46,860 nt of DNA from Candidatus Gastranaerophilales bacterium (GTDB lineage: Bacteria; Cyanobacteriota; Vampirovibrionia; Gastranaerophilales; Gastranaerophilaceae): NCBI GenBank assembly GCA_944324055.1, contig CALUUV010000004.1:1-46860 (forward strand), read 5' to 3'. The position numbers and the translations under genes are program-made. The notes under the pieces were generated by a model. The model searched no databases and was not told the origin of the DNA. It saw only the letters and a program-made list of their open reading frames with translations. Below are positions 23,939 through 33,857 of the stretch, one piece after another (the stretch's first letter is position 1; each line of letters begins with the position of its first letter).

Positions 23939-23951
23939 GCAGTCCTTTTTT
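23919..23951 (-). terminator. Terminator of fabI
   Basis: AAAAAAGGACT / AGTCCTTTTTT with an 11-base loop, 17 bases past the fabI stop. It works on either strand by sequence. Confidence 0.85.
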
Positions 23952-23967
23952 GTATGTAAAATATTTA

Positions 23968-24777
23968 TTATAATTCCATATTATTAGAAATAATATCCAT
24001 TTCTTGAGCAGATGCATAAGCTGAATTACATCCACAATCGCAATAAATAACTTCACCAGTTGTACCAGAAGATAAATCTGATGCTAAGTATAAACCAGCT
24101 TTACCTACATCATCTAGAGAAACATTTCTGCCTAATGGAGCTCTTGCAACAGCAGCTTTTAGCATTTTAGAAAATCCAGAGATACCCATTGATGCTAAAG
24201 TTTTTACTGGGCCTGAAGATAAGCAGTTAACTCTGATACCTTTAGGACCTAAATCAACAGCTAAGAATCTCATAGCTGATTCTAGAGCAGCTTTAGCAAC
24301 ACCCATTACATTATAGCTTGGAACAGATTTAATAGAACCAAGATAAGTAAGAGCGAATATTGAAGAACCTTCATTCATAATAGGTTCAGCATATTTTGAA
24401 ACTGTAACTAATGAATATGCACTAACTCCTAATGCAGTATTCCAAGCATCATAAGATGTATCAACAAATCTACCCATTAATGCTTCTTTTGGTGCAAAAG
24501 CAACTGCGTGAACAACAAAGTCTAATTTTCCATAAACTTTTTCACATTCTGCAAATACTGCTTTTACTTCTTCTTCTTTTGTTACATCACAACTCATTAT
24601 AATTTTTGCATTCATACCTTCTGCAATAGGCTTAACTCTTTTTTCCATAGCTTCGCCAGCATAAGTAAATGCTATTTCTGCTCCTGCTTCATGTAATTGT
24701 TTAGCAATAGCATAAGCTATACCGTGAGTATTTGAAACTCCAAATATAACCCCTTTTTTACCTTTCATTAAATCCAT
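23968..24777 (-). CDS. fabI: Enoyl-ACP reductase FabI
   Basis: A 269-aa short-chain dehydrogenase-type enoyl-ACP reductase, the last step of each fatty-acid elongation cycle, using NAD(P)H. The cofactor motif GVIFGVSNTHGIAYAIA has the FabI-type spacing, unlike the classical TGxxxGxG. HAVAFAP, the catalytic Tyr in LTYLGS and the Tyr/Lys of YNVMGVAKAALES are present, followed by VNCLSSGPVKTLAS. A single-gene unit between cysE and a terminator. It should be the triclosan/isoniazid-class target type. Confidence 0.97.
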   Translation of the reverse strand: MDLMKGKKGVIFGVSNTHGIAYAIAKQLHEAGAEIAFTYAGEAMEKRVKPIAEGMNAKIIMSCDVTKEEEVKAVFAECEKVYGKLDFVVHAVAFAPKEALMGRFVDTSYDAWNTALGVSAYSLVTVSKYAEPIMNEGSSIFALTYLGSIKSVPSYNVMGVAKAALESAMRFLAVDLGPKGIRVNCLSSGPVKTLASMGISGFSKMLKAAVARAPLGRNVSLDDVGKAGLYLASDLSSGTTGEVIYCDCGCNSAYASAQEMDIISNNMEL

Positions 24778-24871
24778 ATTTAAATCCCTCTCTACAATTT
24801 ATAATAAACTTATACTATCAAAAATAAAGTTTTTAAGCAAACATTGCAAAGTTTAGTAAAAATTATTTACC

Positions 24872-25534
24872 TTAGTTATTTATTTGGGAATTCTTCAATC
24901 GTTCAATTTCTTCTTTTAAGTCTAAAACTTCATATTTTAATCGGTTCAATTCGCAAGTCACAGGATCTGGAATTCTATTGTGCATTAATGTACCATCAGG
25001 TGCTACATATTTTTGATGAACAATTCTTCCTGGAATACCAACAACTGTTGAATGTTCTGGAACATCATTTACAACAACAGAACCAGCACCTATTCTTACA
25101 TGGTCGCCTATTTTAATATTACCCAAAACCTTTGCACCAGCACCTACAATTACATTATTACCTAAGGTTGGGTGACGCTTACCTGATTCTTTTCCTGTAC
25201 CACCAAGCGTAACTTGTTGGTATATTAAAACATCATCTCCAATTATTGCAGTTTCACCTATTACCACACCTTCACCGTGGTCAATAAAAAATCTATTTCC
25301 AATAGATGCTCCTGGATGAATTTCTATACCTGTAATAATTCTTGTCAAATAAGATATTAATCTTGGAATAAAAGGAACATGCCAGTATCTTAATTTATGA
25401 GCTATACGATGAGATATCAAAGCTTGTAAACCTGGGTAGCAAAATAATACTTCAAAAATATTTTTTGCTGCAGGATCATTGTCATAAATTACTTGTATGT
25501 CTTCTTTTATTTTTTTTATTGCTCTTAATAACAT
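24872..25534 (-). CDS. cysE: Serine O-acetyltransferase
   Basis: A 220-aa enzyme making O-acetylserine from serine and acetyl-CoA. Short N-terminal helices (FEVLFCYPGLQALISHRIAH) lead into a left-handed beta-helix of hexapeptide repeats: IHPGASIGNRFFIDHGEGVVIGE, VTLGGTGK, RHPTLGNNVIVGAGAKVLG. The catalytic Asp and His sit in FIDHGEG. The short form (about 220 aa) is typical of cysteine operons outside enterobacteria. The ATG follows the cysK stop with no gap (TAAATG), so the two are coupled. A C-terminal coiled coil (LKYEVLDLKEEIERLK) is extra. Confidence 0.97.
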   Translation of the reverse strand: MLLRAIKKIKEDIQVIYDNDPAAKNIFEVLFCYPGLQALISHRIAHKLRYWHVPFIPRLISYLTRIITGIEIHPGASIGNRFFIDHGEGVVIGETAIIGDDVLIYQQVTLGGTGKESGKRHPTLGNNVIVGAGAKVLGNIKIGDHVRIGAGSVVVNDVPEHSTVVGIPGRIVHQKYVAPDGTLMHNRIPDPVTCELNRLKYEVLDLKEEIERLKNSQINN

Positions 25535-26428
25535 TTAGTCAAATAACTCCGTTGATAAATATCTTTCTCCAAAATCACAAATAATTGTAACTATTAACTT
25601 ATCTGGATATTGTTTAGCTAATTCTTTTGCGGCACAGAGATTGGCACCTGAAGAAATACCGCCCAATATTCCTTTTTCTTTTGCTAATAACTTTGCTTCT
25701 GTTATCGCATCATCACCTTTTACAGTCAATACCCCATCTAGGTTGCCAGATTTATAAATATCAGTTATAAAATTAGCACCAATGCCTTGTATTTTATGAG
25801 GTCCTGCAACTCCATTTGTAATTAAAGGACTTTCAAATGGTTCAACACCATATACTTTAACCTCTGGTTTTAATTTAACAAGTCCTTCTTTAATACCAAT
25901 TGCAGTACCACCTGTACCGATACCAGCAACTACAATATCCACTTTACCATCAGTATCATTGAATATTTCTTTTGATGTTGTTTCAATATGAGCCTTAGGA
26001 TTAGACATATTAGAAAATTGCATTGGAATAAAACTCTTTGGATACTGATTAGATAGTTCATTTGCTTTATCCACTGCACCTTGCATTCCTTTTTCTTTAG
26101 GAGTCAAAACAAGTTCTGCGCCATAACCTTTGATAAGCTTTTTACGTTCTTCTGACATATTTTCTGGCATTACAATAATTAATTTTAATCCCATTACTGC
26201 ACAACACATTGCTAACCCAATACCAGTATTTCCACTTGTAGGTTCTATTATAACCGTCTCTTTATCCACCAAATTTGAATTAATAGCATCGTTTAACATA
26301 TAAAGAGATGCTCTATCTTTAAGTGAATTTGATGGGTTAAAGTATTCTAATTTCAAAAGAATATTATCTGAATATTTAACAAGTGGAGTATTTCCAATTA
26401 AATCAAGAATGTTATCGTATATTTTCAC
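25535..26428 (-). CDS. cysK: Cysteine synthase (O-acetylserine sulfhydrylase)
   Basis: A 297-aa PLP enzyme that makes cysteine from O-acetylserine and sulfide. The PLP lysine is in NPSNSLKDRAS. The substrate loop is EPTSGNTGIGLA, the phosphate loop GIGTGGTAIGI, and the C-terminal ISSGANLCAAKELA is present. It starts at GTG with AAAGGATAGG upstream. It is first in a two-gene unit with cysE. This arrangement allows the CysE-CysK complex to form from equal expression. No T-box or SAM riboswitch is seen upstream. Confidence 0.96.
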   Translation of the reverse strand: MKIYDNILDLIGNTPLVKYSDNILLKLEYFNPSNSLKDRASLYMLNDAINSNLVDKETVIIEPTSGNTGIGLAMCCAVMGLKLIIVMPENMSEERKKLIKGYGAELVLTPKEKGMQGAVDKANELSNQYPKSFIPMQFSNMSNPKAHIETTSKEIFNDTDGKVDIVVAGIGTGGTAIGIKEGLVKLKPEVKVYGVEPFESPLITNGVAGPHKIQGIGANFITDIYKSGNLDGVLTVKGDDAITEAKLLAKEKGILGGISSGANLCAAKELAKQYPDKLIVTIICDFGERYLSTELFD

Positions 26429-26544
26429 TTAGCCTATCCTTTATTATTTATTGTATTAAATTTATAGCATAAATTTGATAAGGATTAAATGTAAAGTAAA
26501 AATTTACAAACAAATTAATTTTTCTAGAGTAAAATAAATTTGTT

Positions 26545-29217
26545 ATGGTAAGAAGAGATTTGTTGGAAAAATGTTTAGAAGATAGAATCCTAATCCTTGA
26601 TGGAGCTATGGGGACTATGCTTCAAAAATATAATCTTACAGAAGAAGATTATAGGGGTAAATTATTTGAAAATCATAAAACAGAGTTAAAAGGTAATAAT
26701 GAACTTTTATCTATTACTAAACCTGAGGTAATTAAGGAAATTCACGAAAAATTCCTTCAAGCAGGCGCAGATATTATTGAAGCAAATACTTTTTCAGCAA
26801 ATTCAATCTCTCAAAAAGATTATGATTTATCCAATCTAGTAAAAGAATTAAATGTTCAATCAGTAAAAATTGCTAGAGAAATTGCAGATAAATATTCAAC
26901 AGAAGAAAAGCCAAGATTTGTTGCAGCATCAATCGGTCCTACAAATAAAACGGCATCGATATCACCAGATGTAATGAATCCAGCTTATAGGGATGTTACT
27001 TTTGATGATTTAGTTAACGTATATAAAGAACAAGCTTCTATTCTTGCTGATTGTGATATAGATATTTTCTTAATCGAAACAATCTTTGATACATTAAATG
27101 CAAAAGCTGCAATATATGCGATTAAACAAGTACTTTCAGAAAAAAATATTGATATTCCAATTATGATTTCTGTAACATTATCTGATAAATCTGGTAGAAC
27201 TTTATCTGGCCAAACATTAGAAGCATTTTATTACAGTGTAGAATTTGCAAAACCTTTATCAATAGGCCTAAACTGTTCTCTTGGAATCAATGATATGATT
27301 CCTTATATTGAAGAACTTTCAACATATTCAAAATTTAGAATAAGTCTTTATGCAAATGCCGGTTTACCAAATGCATTTGGACAATATGAGCAGACTCCTG
27401 AGATGATGGCAAAAGGTTATGAAAAATTAGCAAAAGAGGGGTTATTAAACATTTGTGGTGGTTGTTGCGGTACAACACCTGAACACATCAAAGCAATTGC
27501 TGATGCTGTAAAAAATTATGCTCCACATAAAGTTGAACAAAAACAAAATTATCAAAGTTACTCAGGACTAGAACCATTTATTTATAATGGAAACCAAAAT
27601 TTTGTTATGATTGCAGAAAGAACCAATGTTACAGGTTCAAAGAAATTTGCAACACTAATAAAAGAACATAGACTAGATGAAGCTTTAGATATTGCAAGAA
27701 GTCAAATTGAAAATGGTGCAAATATAATTGATATTAATATGGACACTGACTTAGGTGATTCAAAAGCTCAAATGATAGAATTTCTAAATCTTATAGCTTC
27801 TGAACCTGATATTGCAAAAGTTCCTATAATGATTGATTCCTCAGATTTTAGAGTGCTAGAAGCAGGTTTAAAATGCACTCAAGGTAAATCTATTGTAAAT
27901 TCTATTAACTTAAAAGAAGGTGAAGAATATTTTATAAAAGAAGCCACTAAAATAAGAGATTTAGGTGCTGCAATGATTGTAATGGCCTTTGATGAAAAAG
28001 GTCAAGCAGATTCTATTGAAAGAAGAATTGAAATTGTTGACAGAGCATACGATATTTTAGTAAATAGACTTAATATTAAGCCAACAGATATAATATTTGA
28101 TTTAAACGTTTTCCCTATCGCTACAGGAATAGATGCTCATGATAACAATGCAGTAGATTTTATTGAAGCAACCAGAATCATCAAAAAGAAATATCCTGAA
28201 GTAATGATTTCTGGAGGTATTAGTAACCTTTCATTCTCATTTAGAGGAATGGGCAAAATAAGAAATGCAATGCACGCAGTATTCTTATACCACGCAATAA
28301 ATGCAGGTTTAGAAATGGGAATTGTAAACCCAGCAATGCTAGAGATTTATGATAACATTCCAGAACCTTTAAAAACATTAGTAGAAGATGTTGTCTTAAA
28401 TAAATCAAAAGATGCAACACAAAAATTATTAGAATATGCAGAAACTATAAAATCAGAAAAAACAGAAAAAGAAGCAAAAGTTGAAGATTGGAGAAATGAT
28501 AAAGTTGAAGAAAGACTCCAAAATGCATTAATCAAAGGTATTAATAAACACTTAGAAGAAGATATTTTAGAAGCTTTAAAAACATATAAACCAATAGATA
28601 TTATTGAAAAAATACTACTTGAAGGAATGAACAAAGTTGGTGTTTTATTTGGTAATGGAAAAATGTTTCTTCCACAAGTTGTAAAAAGCTCTAGAATAAT
28701 GAAAGAAGCTGTTGATATTTTACAAGTACATTTCAAGAAAACAGACTCAAATAATATTGGTAAAATTGTTATTGCCACTGTAAAAGGAGATGTTCATGAT
28801 ATTGGAAAAAATATTTTATCATTAATTTTACAATGCAATAATTTTGAAGTAATTGATTTAGGTGTAATGGTAAATTCTTCAGAAATATTAAAAGCTGCAA
28901 TAACTTATAAACCAGATATTGTAGGATTATCCGGATTAATAACCCCTTCTCTAGATGAAATGATTAATGTTGCACAAACAATGGATAAAGAAGGAGTAAA
29001 ACTTCCAGTAATCATGATAGGAGGAGCTACAACAAGTAAACTTCACACAGCTCTAAAAATTGCACCAAATTACAATGGATTAGTTGTCCAAACAAATAAC
29101 GCTTCAGAAGCAGCTGTTGCAGCTCAAAAAATTGTTATGAAAGATGAAACTTTCATAAACAACACCCTTAAGGAGCAACAAAAACTTAGAGAAGAATATG
29201 AGGCAAGCTTAAAATGA
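26545..29217 (+). CDS. metH: Cobalamin-dependent methionine synthase without AdoMet domain
   Basis: An 890-aa MetH. The homocysteine-binding barrel spans about 1-315 (LDGAMGTMLQKY; zinc Cys in GLNCSLG and GGCCGTTPEH). The methyltetrahydrofolate-binding barrel runs about 340-600 (IAERTNVTGSKKFA, INMDTDLGD, SGGISNLSFSFRG). A helical cap and the B12-binding domain follow, with His751 in GDVHDIGKNI, then LSGLITPSLDEM and IGGATTSKLHTA. It stops there. The ~330-residue C-terminal AdoMet activation domain of E. coli MetH is absent, so reductive reactivation must be done by another protein. The start has little Shine-Dalgarno and a short leader. It overlaps the next gene by four bases (ATGA). Confidence 0.95.
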   Translation: MVRRDLLEKCLEDRILILDGAMGTMLQKYNLTEEDYRGKLFENHKTELKGNNELLSITKPEVIKEIHEKFLQAGADIIEANTFSANSISQKDYDLSNLVKELNVQSVKIAREIADKYSTEEKPRFVAASIGPTNKTASISPDVMNPAYRDVTFDDLVNVYKEQASILADCDIDIFLIETIFDTLNAKAAIYAIKQVLSEKNIDIPIMISVTLSDKSGRTLSGQTLEAFYYSVEFAKPLSIGLNCSLGINDMIPYIEELSTYSKFRISLYANAGLPNAFGQYEQTPEMMAKGYEKLAKEGLLNICGGCCGTTPEHIKAIADAVKNYAPHKVEQKQNYQSYSGLEPFIYNGNQNFVMIAERTNVTGSKKFATLIKEHRLDEALDIARSQIENGANIIDINMDTDLGDSKAQMIEFLNLIASEPDIAKVPIMIDSSDFRVLEAGLKCTQGKSIVNSINLKEGEEYFIKEATKIRDLGAAMIVMAFDEKGQADSIERRIEIVDRAYDILVNRLNIKPTDIIFDLNVFPIATGIDAHDNNAVDFIEATRIIKKKYPEVMISGGISNLSFSFRGMGKIRNAMHAVFLYHAINAGLEMGIVNPAMLEIYDNIPEPLKTLVEDVVLNKSKDATQKLLEYAETIKSEKTEKEAKVEDWRNDKVEERLQNALIKGINKHLEEDILEALKTYKPIDIIEKILLEGMNKVGVLFGNGKMFLPQVVKSSRIMKEAVDILQVHFKKTDSNNIGKIVIATVKGDVHDIGKNILSLILQCNNFEVIDLGVMVNSSEILKAAITYKPDIVGLSGLITPSLDEMINVAQTMDKEGVKLPVIMIGGATTSKLHTALKIAPNYNGLVVQTNNASEAAVAAQKIVMKDETFINNTLKEQQKLREEYEASLK

Positions 29218-31055
29218 AAATTCCTTTTTTAGAAAAAATAAAAACAACTCCACTAATATTTGATGGAGCAATGGGAACAGTATTGTACGAAAAAGGGATT
29301 TTTTTAAATACTTGCTATGATGAATTAAATATAACAAATCCTGATTTAATTAAAAGCATTCACGAAGACTACATTAATGCAGGTGCCGATGTAATATTAA
29401 CAAATACTTTTGGTGCAAATAAAATTAAATTAGAAAAATTTGGACTAGCAGATAAAGTTAAAGAAATAAATAAAAAAGGTGTTGAAATTGCCAAAGAAGC
29501 AATAGCTAATCAAGATGAAATTTATATTCTTGCATCTATTGGTTCAAATCTAAGCAGCGGGGAAATATTAACATCTGAAAACATTCAAACAATTAAAGAT
29601 AGTTATAAAGAACAAATATCTGCACTTGTAGAAGAAGGAATTGATGGCATAATTTTTGAAACCTTCTTTGACCTACAAGAACTAATATTAGCAGGAGAGA
29701 TTGCAAAAGAATTTGATATCCCAGTAATTGGCTCTCTTACTTTAACTAAAGAATTGGAAACCCCTAAAGGACTAAATATTGTAACAGCATTAGAAAAGCT
29801 TAATGATTGCGCATTCTTTGATGCTCTTGGTTTAAATTGTAGTATTGGACCACATGCAATGCTTAGTGCAGTAGAAAAAGTAATCAATAACATAACAAAA
29901 CCACTAATCGTTCAACCTAATGCCGGACATCCTCAAAAGCTTGACGGTAGAATGATTTATTTAAGTACTCCAGAATACTTTACATCATACTGTAAAAATT
30001 ATATAAGTCTTGGGGTTATGGGAGTAGGTGGTTGCTGTGGAACAAACTCTGAGCATATTAAAGAAATGTCAAAAACAATCAAAGCTCTTACTGGAGTAAA
30101 AAAACATGTTGAAATCAATAAAATTGAAACAAATATAAACCCAGATATAAAAATTACTCCAACAGAAGAAAAAAGTAACTTTGCAAAAAAATTATTTGAT
30201 AACAATCAAAAAGCAATTACAATTGAAATTACACCTCCACGCTCAGTTGATTTAACACCAATGTTAGAAAAAGTTCAATTATGCAAAGATTATGATATAG
30301 ATGCAATAAATATACCTGACGGTCCAAGAGCGAGTGCAAGAATTTCTCCAATGGTTGCAGCAGTAATGATTGAACAAAAAATCGGTATGGAAGTAATTTT
30401 ACATTATTGTTGCAGGGATAGAAATTTAATTGGCATGCAATCCGACTTATTGGGTGGATATGCCGCAGGAATTAAAAATTATTTAGTTATAACCGGAGAT
30501 CCTCCAAAGCTTGGGAATTACCCAAATGCAACAGCAGTATTTGATGTAGATGCCGTTGGATTAACAAAAGTTGTTCATAATTTAAACCACGGCGAAGATA
30601 TTGCAGGGAATCCTATTAACCCGCCAACATCTATTCTTATTGGGGTAGGTGCAAATCCTTGCGCAATAAATCTTGAAAAAGAAATACAACATTATTACAA
30701 CAAAATAGATGCCGGAGCTGAATATGTAATCACTCAACCTGTATTTGATGCAGATACTTTATTACGCTTTATTGATACAACATCTAAATACCATAAGACA
30801 TTACCAGTTGTTGCAGGTATATGGCCTTTAGTATCATTAAAAAATGCTCTTTTCTTAAAAAATGAAGTCCCAGGAGTAGAAATTCCAGACAGTATAATCG
30901 ATAGAATGTCAAAAGCTCAAACTAAAGAAGATGGAGTAAAAATTGGTATTGAAATAGCACATGAAATCAAAGAAAAAATAGATTCATCGGTTCAAGGGTA
31001 CCAAATTAGTGCTCCATTTGGTAGAGTCGACCTTGCAATTAGGGTAATACATTAA
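29214..31055 (+). CDS. Homocysteine S-methyltransferase / methylenetetrahydrofolate reductase fusion
   Basis: A 613-aa two-domain protein of the YitJ type. Residues 1 to about 295 are a homocysteine methyltransferase barrel (FDGAMGTVLYEKG, zinc Cys in GLNCSIG and VGGCCGTNSEH). Residues about 325-613 are a MetF-type FAD-dependent reductase (ITIEITPPRSVDL, NIPDGPRASARIS, LVITGDPPKLGNYP, QPVFDAD). The MTHFR half makes the methyltetrahydrofolate used by the MetH encoded just upstream. The Hcy half duplicates the first MetH domain, so this operon encodes two homocysteine-binding domains. The C-terminus QISAPFGRVDLAI looks complete. Its last 72 bases overlap a convergent small gene. Confidence 0.92.
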   Translation: MKIPFLEKIKTTPLIFDGAMGTVLYEKGIFLNTCYDELNITNPDLIKSIHEDYINAGADVILTNTFGANKIKLEKFGLADKVKEINKKGVEIAKEAIANQDEIYILASIGSNLSSGEILTSENIQTIKDSYKEQISALVEEGIDGIIFETFFDLQELILAGEIAKEFDIPVIGSLTLTKELETPKGLNIVTALEKLNDCAFFDALGLNCSIGPHAMLSAVEKVINNITKPLIVQPNAGHPQKLDGRMIYLSTPEYFTSYCKNYISLGVMGVGGCCGTNSEHIKEMSKTIKALTGVKKHVEINKIETNINPDIKITPTEEKSNFAKKLFDNNQKAITIEITPPRSVDLTPMLEKVQLCKDYDIDAINIPDGPRASARISPMVAAVMIEQKIGMEVILHYCCRDRNLIGMQSDLLGGYAAGIKNYLVITGDPPKLGNYPNATAVFDVDAVGLTKVVHNLNHGEDIAGNPINPPTSILIGVGANPCAINLEKEIQHYYNKIDAGAEYVITQPVFDADTLLRFIDTTSKYHKTLPVVAGIWPLVSLKNALFLKNEVPGVEIPDSIIDRMSKAQTKEDGVKIGIEIAHEIKEKIDSSVQGYQISAPFGRVDLAIRVIH

Positions 31056-31295
31056 ACTAGGATTACATGGAATCACATATACCGTTCCATCTTTAGGATG
31101 TATAAATTGTTGTTCTAAAACAGTATCTACCTCAGGATAAGATTTAACAGTAGAATTATCAATATTATCTGCTACTATTGGTCCTACTAATGATGTTAAT
31201 GTAGATGCTACGACTAAATTAGGAATTGCTTTTTTACAATTATTTTTCAACTTTTGACAAATTTTTATATTAGAAAAATTAATATTATTAATCAT
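30984..31295 (-). CDS. Small membrane-anchored unknown protein
   Basis: A 103-aa protein, unrecognised. Residues about 25-45 (IPNLVVASTLTSLVGPIVA) form a membrane helix or uncleaved signal. The rest is polar with two Cys (VIPCNPS, YYPNCK) that could form a disulfide outside the cytoplasm. AAGGTCC precedes the ATG. It starts 14 bases after the upstream minus-strand gene (31309-31680), so the two look like an operon. Its 3' end overlaps the end of the MTHFR fusion by 72 bases, which lowers confidence. Confidence 0.5.
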   Translation of the reverse strand: MINNINFSNIKICQKLKNNCKKAIPNLVVASTLTSLVGPIVADNIDNSTVKSYPEVDTVLEQQFIHPKDGTVYVIPCNPSLMYYPNCKVDSTKWSTNLVPLNR

Positions 31296-31308
31296 AAATT
31301 GGACCTTA

Positions 31309-31680
31309 CTATCTTATTTTTTCTATCATTTCATCGTCAACTTTATAATTTACTGTATTATTTTTTAAATCATATACACACTGAACACCATCATCTTTTT
31401 CAAGAATTATTTCTGGAGTTTTATCTTTATTTAAATCTTCTATTTTAATAGATTTAGTATCATCTTGTTTATATTCTTCCAACATGTCTTGCATTAATAA
31501 CTTTGTTTGATAATCATTATAAACATTAGCCGCCCCAATACCTAAACATGCCGATGCAATTGCAGAACCTATCATTACTTTATTATTAATTTTTTGAGAT
31601 AAATTATTATTTGGTTGTTTAACTTTATTATTTCTTTGTTGAAAAGAAACTCTATTTGGGGCAAAAGATATTGGATTCAT
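31309..31680 (-). CDS. Small membrane-anchored protein with EF-hand-like segment
   Basis: A 123-aa protein, unrecognised. The polar N-terminus NPISFAPNRVSFQQR has the Phe-rich pattern also seen in other unknown proteins here. One membrane helix follows (VMIGSAIASACLGIGAA, about 36-52). A charged domain then contains IEDLNKDKTPEIIL, a possible calcium-binding D-x-N-x-D loop as in dockerin or FG-GAP-like repeats. The start is the second ATG (31680), since GGAG abuts the first one (31686) and is six bases from the second. It is probably in one unit with the 103-aa gene. Confidence 0.6.
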   Translation of the reverse strand: MNPISFAPNRVSFQQRNNKVKQPNNNLSQKINNKVMIGSAIASACLGIGAANVYNDYQTKLLMQDMLEEYKQDDTKSIKIEDLNKDKTPEIILEKDDGVQCVYDLKNNTVNYKVDDEMIEKIR

Positions 31681-31859
31681 TGGCATCTCCTATTTTTTAC
31701 ATACTGAAATAAGTTATCTAAAATATTTTTTTGCTAGTTTGTAACTATTTTTTTACACGGTGAATTATTAAAATATTAATTTTTTGTTTATTTTTTAAGA
31801 ATTCTTCAAAAAAAGTGCTTAAATGATAATGTAGAAATAAATATAATTATTTTGAATAA

Positions 31860-33704
<1,845 letters not shown>

Positions 33705-33733
33705 GCATTATAACCTTATTTAACAAAAGAAAA

Positions 33734-33758
33734 GTCCGGTCAAATGGCCGGATTTTTC
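33734..33758 (+). terminator. Terminator of dnaK
   Basis: TCCGG / CCGGA stem with a T-G pair and CAAATG loop, followed by TTTTTCTTT. Confidence 0.8.
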
Positions 33759-33857
33759 TTTGCTTATTGTTAACATTTATGTCAAAAAGTATATACTACT
33801 AGCAAAAAATCTCAAAAAAACGCTTTTAAATAACATACTTTAATGTGGAGAAATTAT

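Noticed and set aside
26430-26544. Cobalamin or SAM riboswitch before metH
   Set aside because: The ~115-base gap is too short for a cobalamin riboswitch, very AT-rich, and lacks the conserved box or kink-turn motifs.
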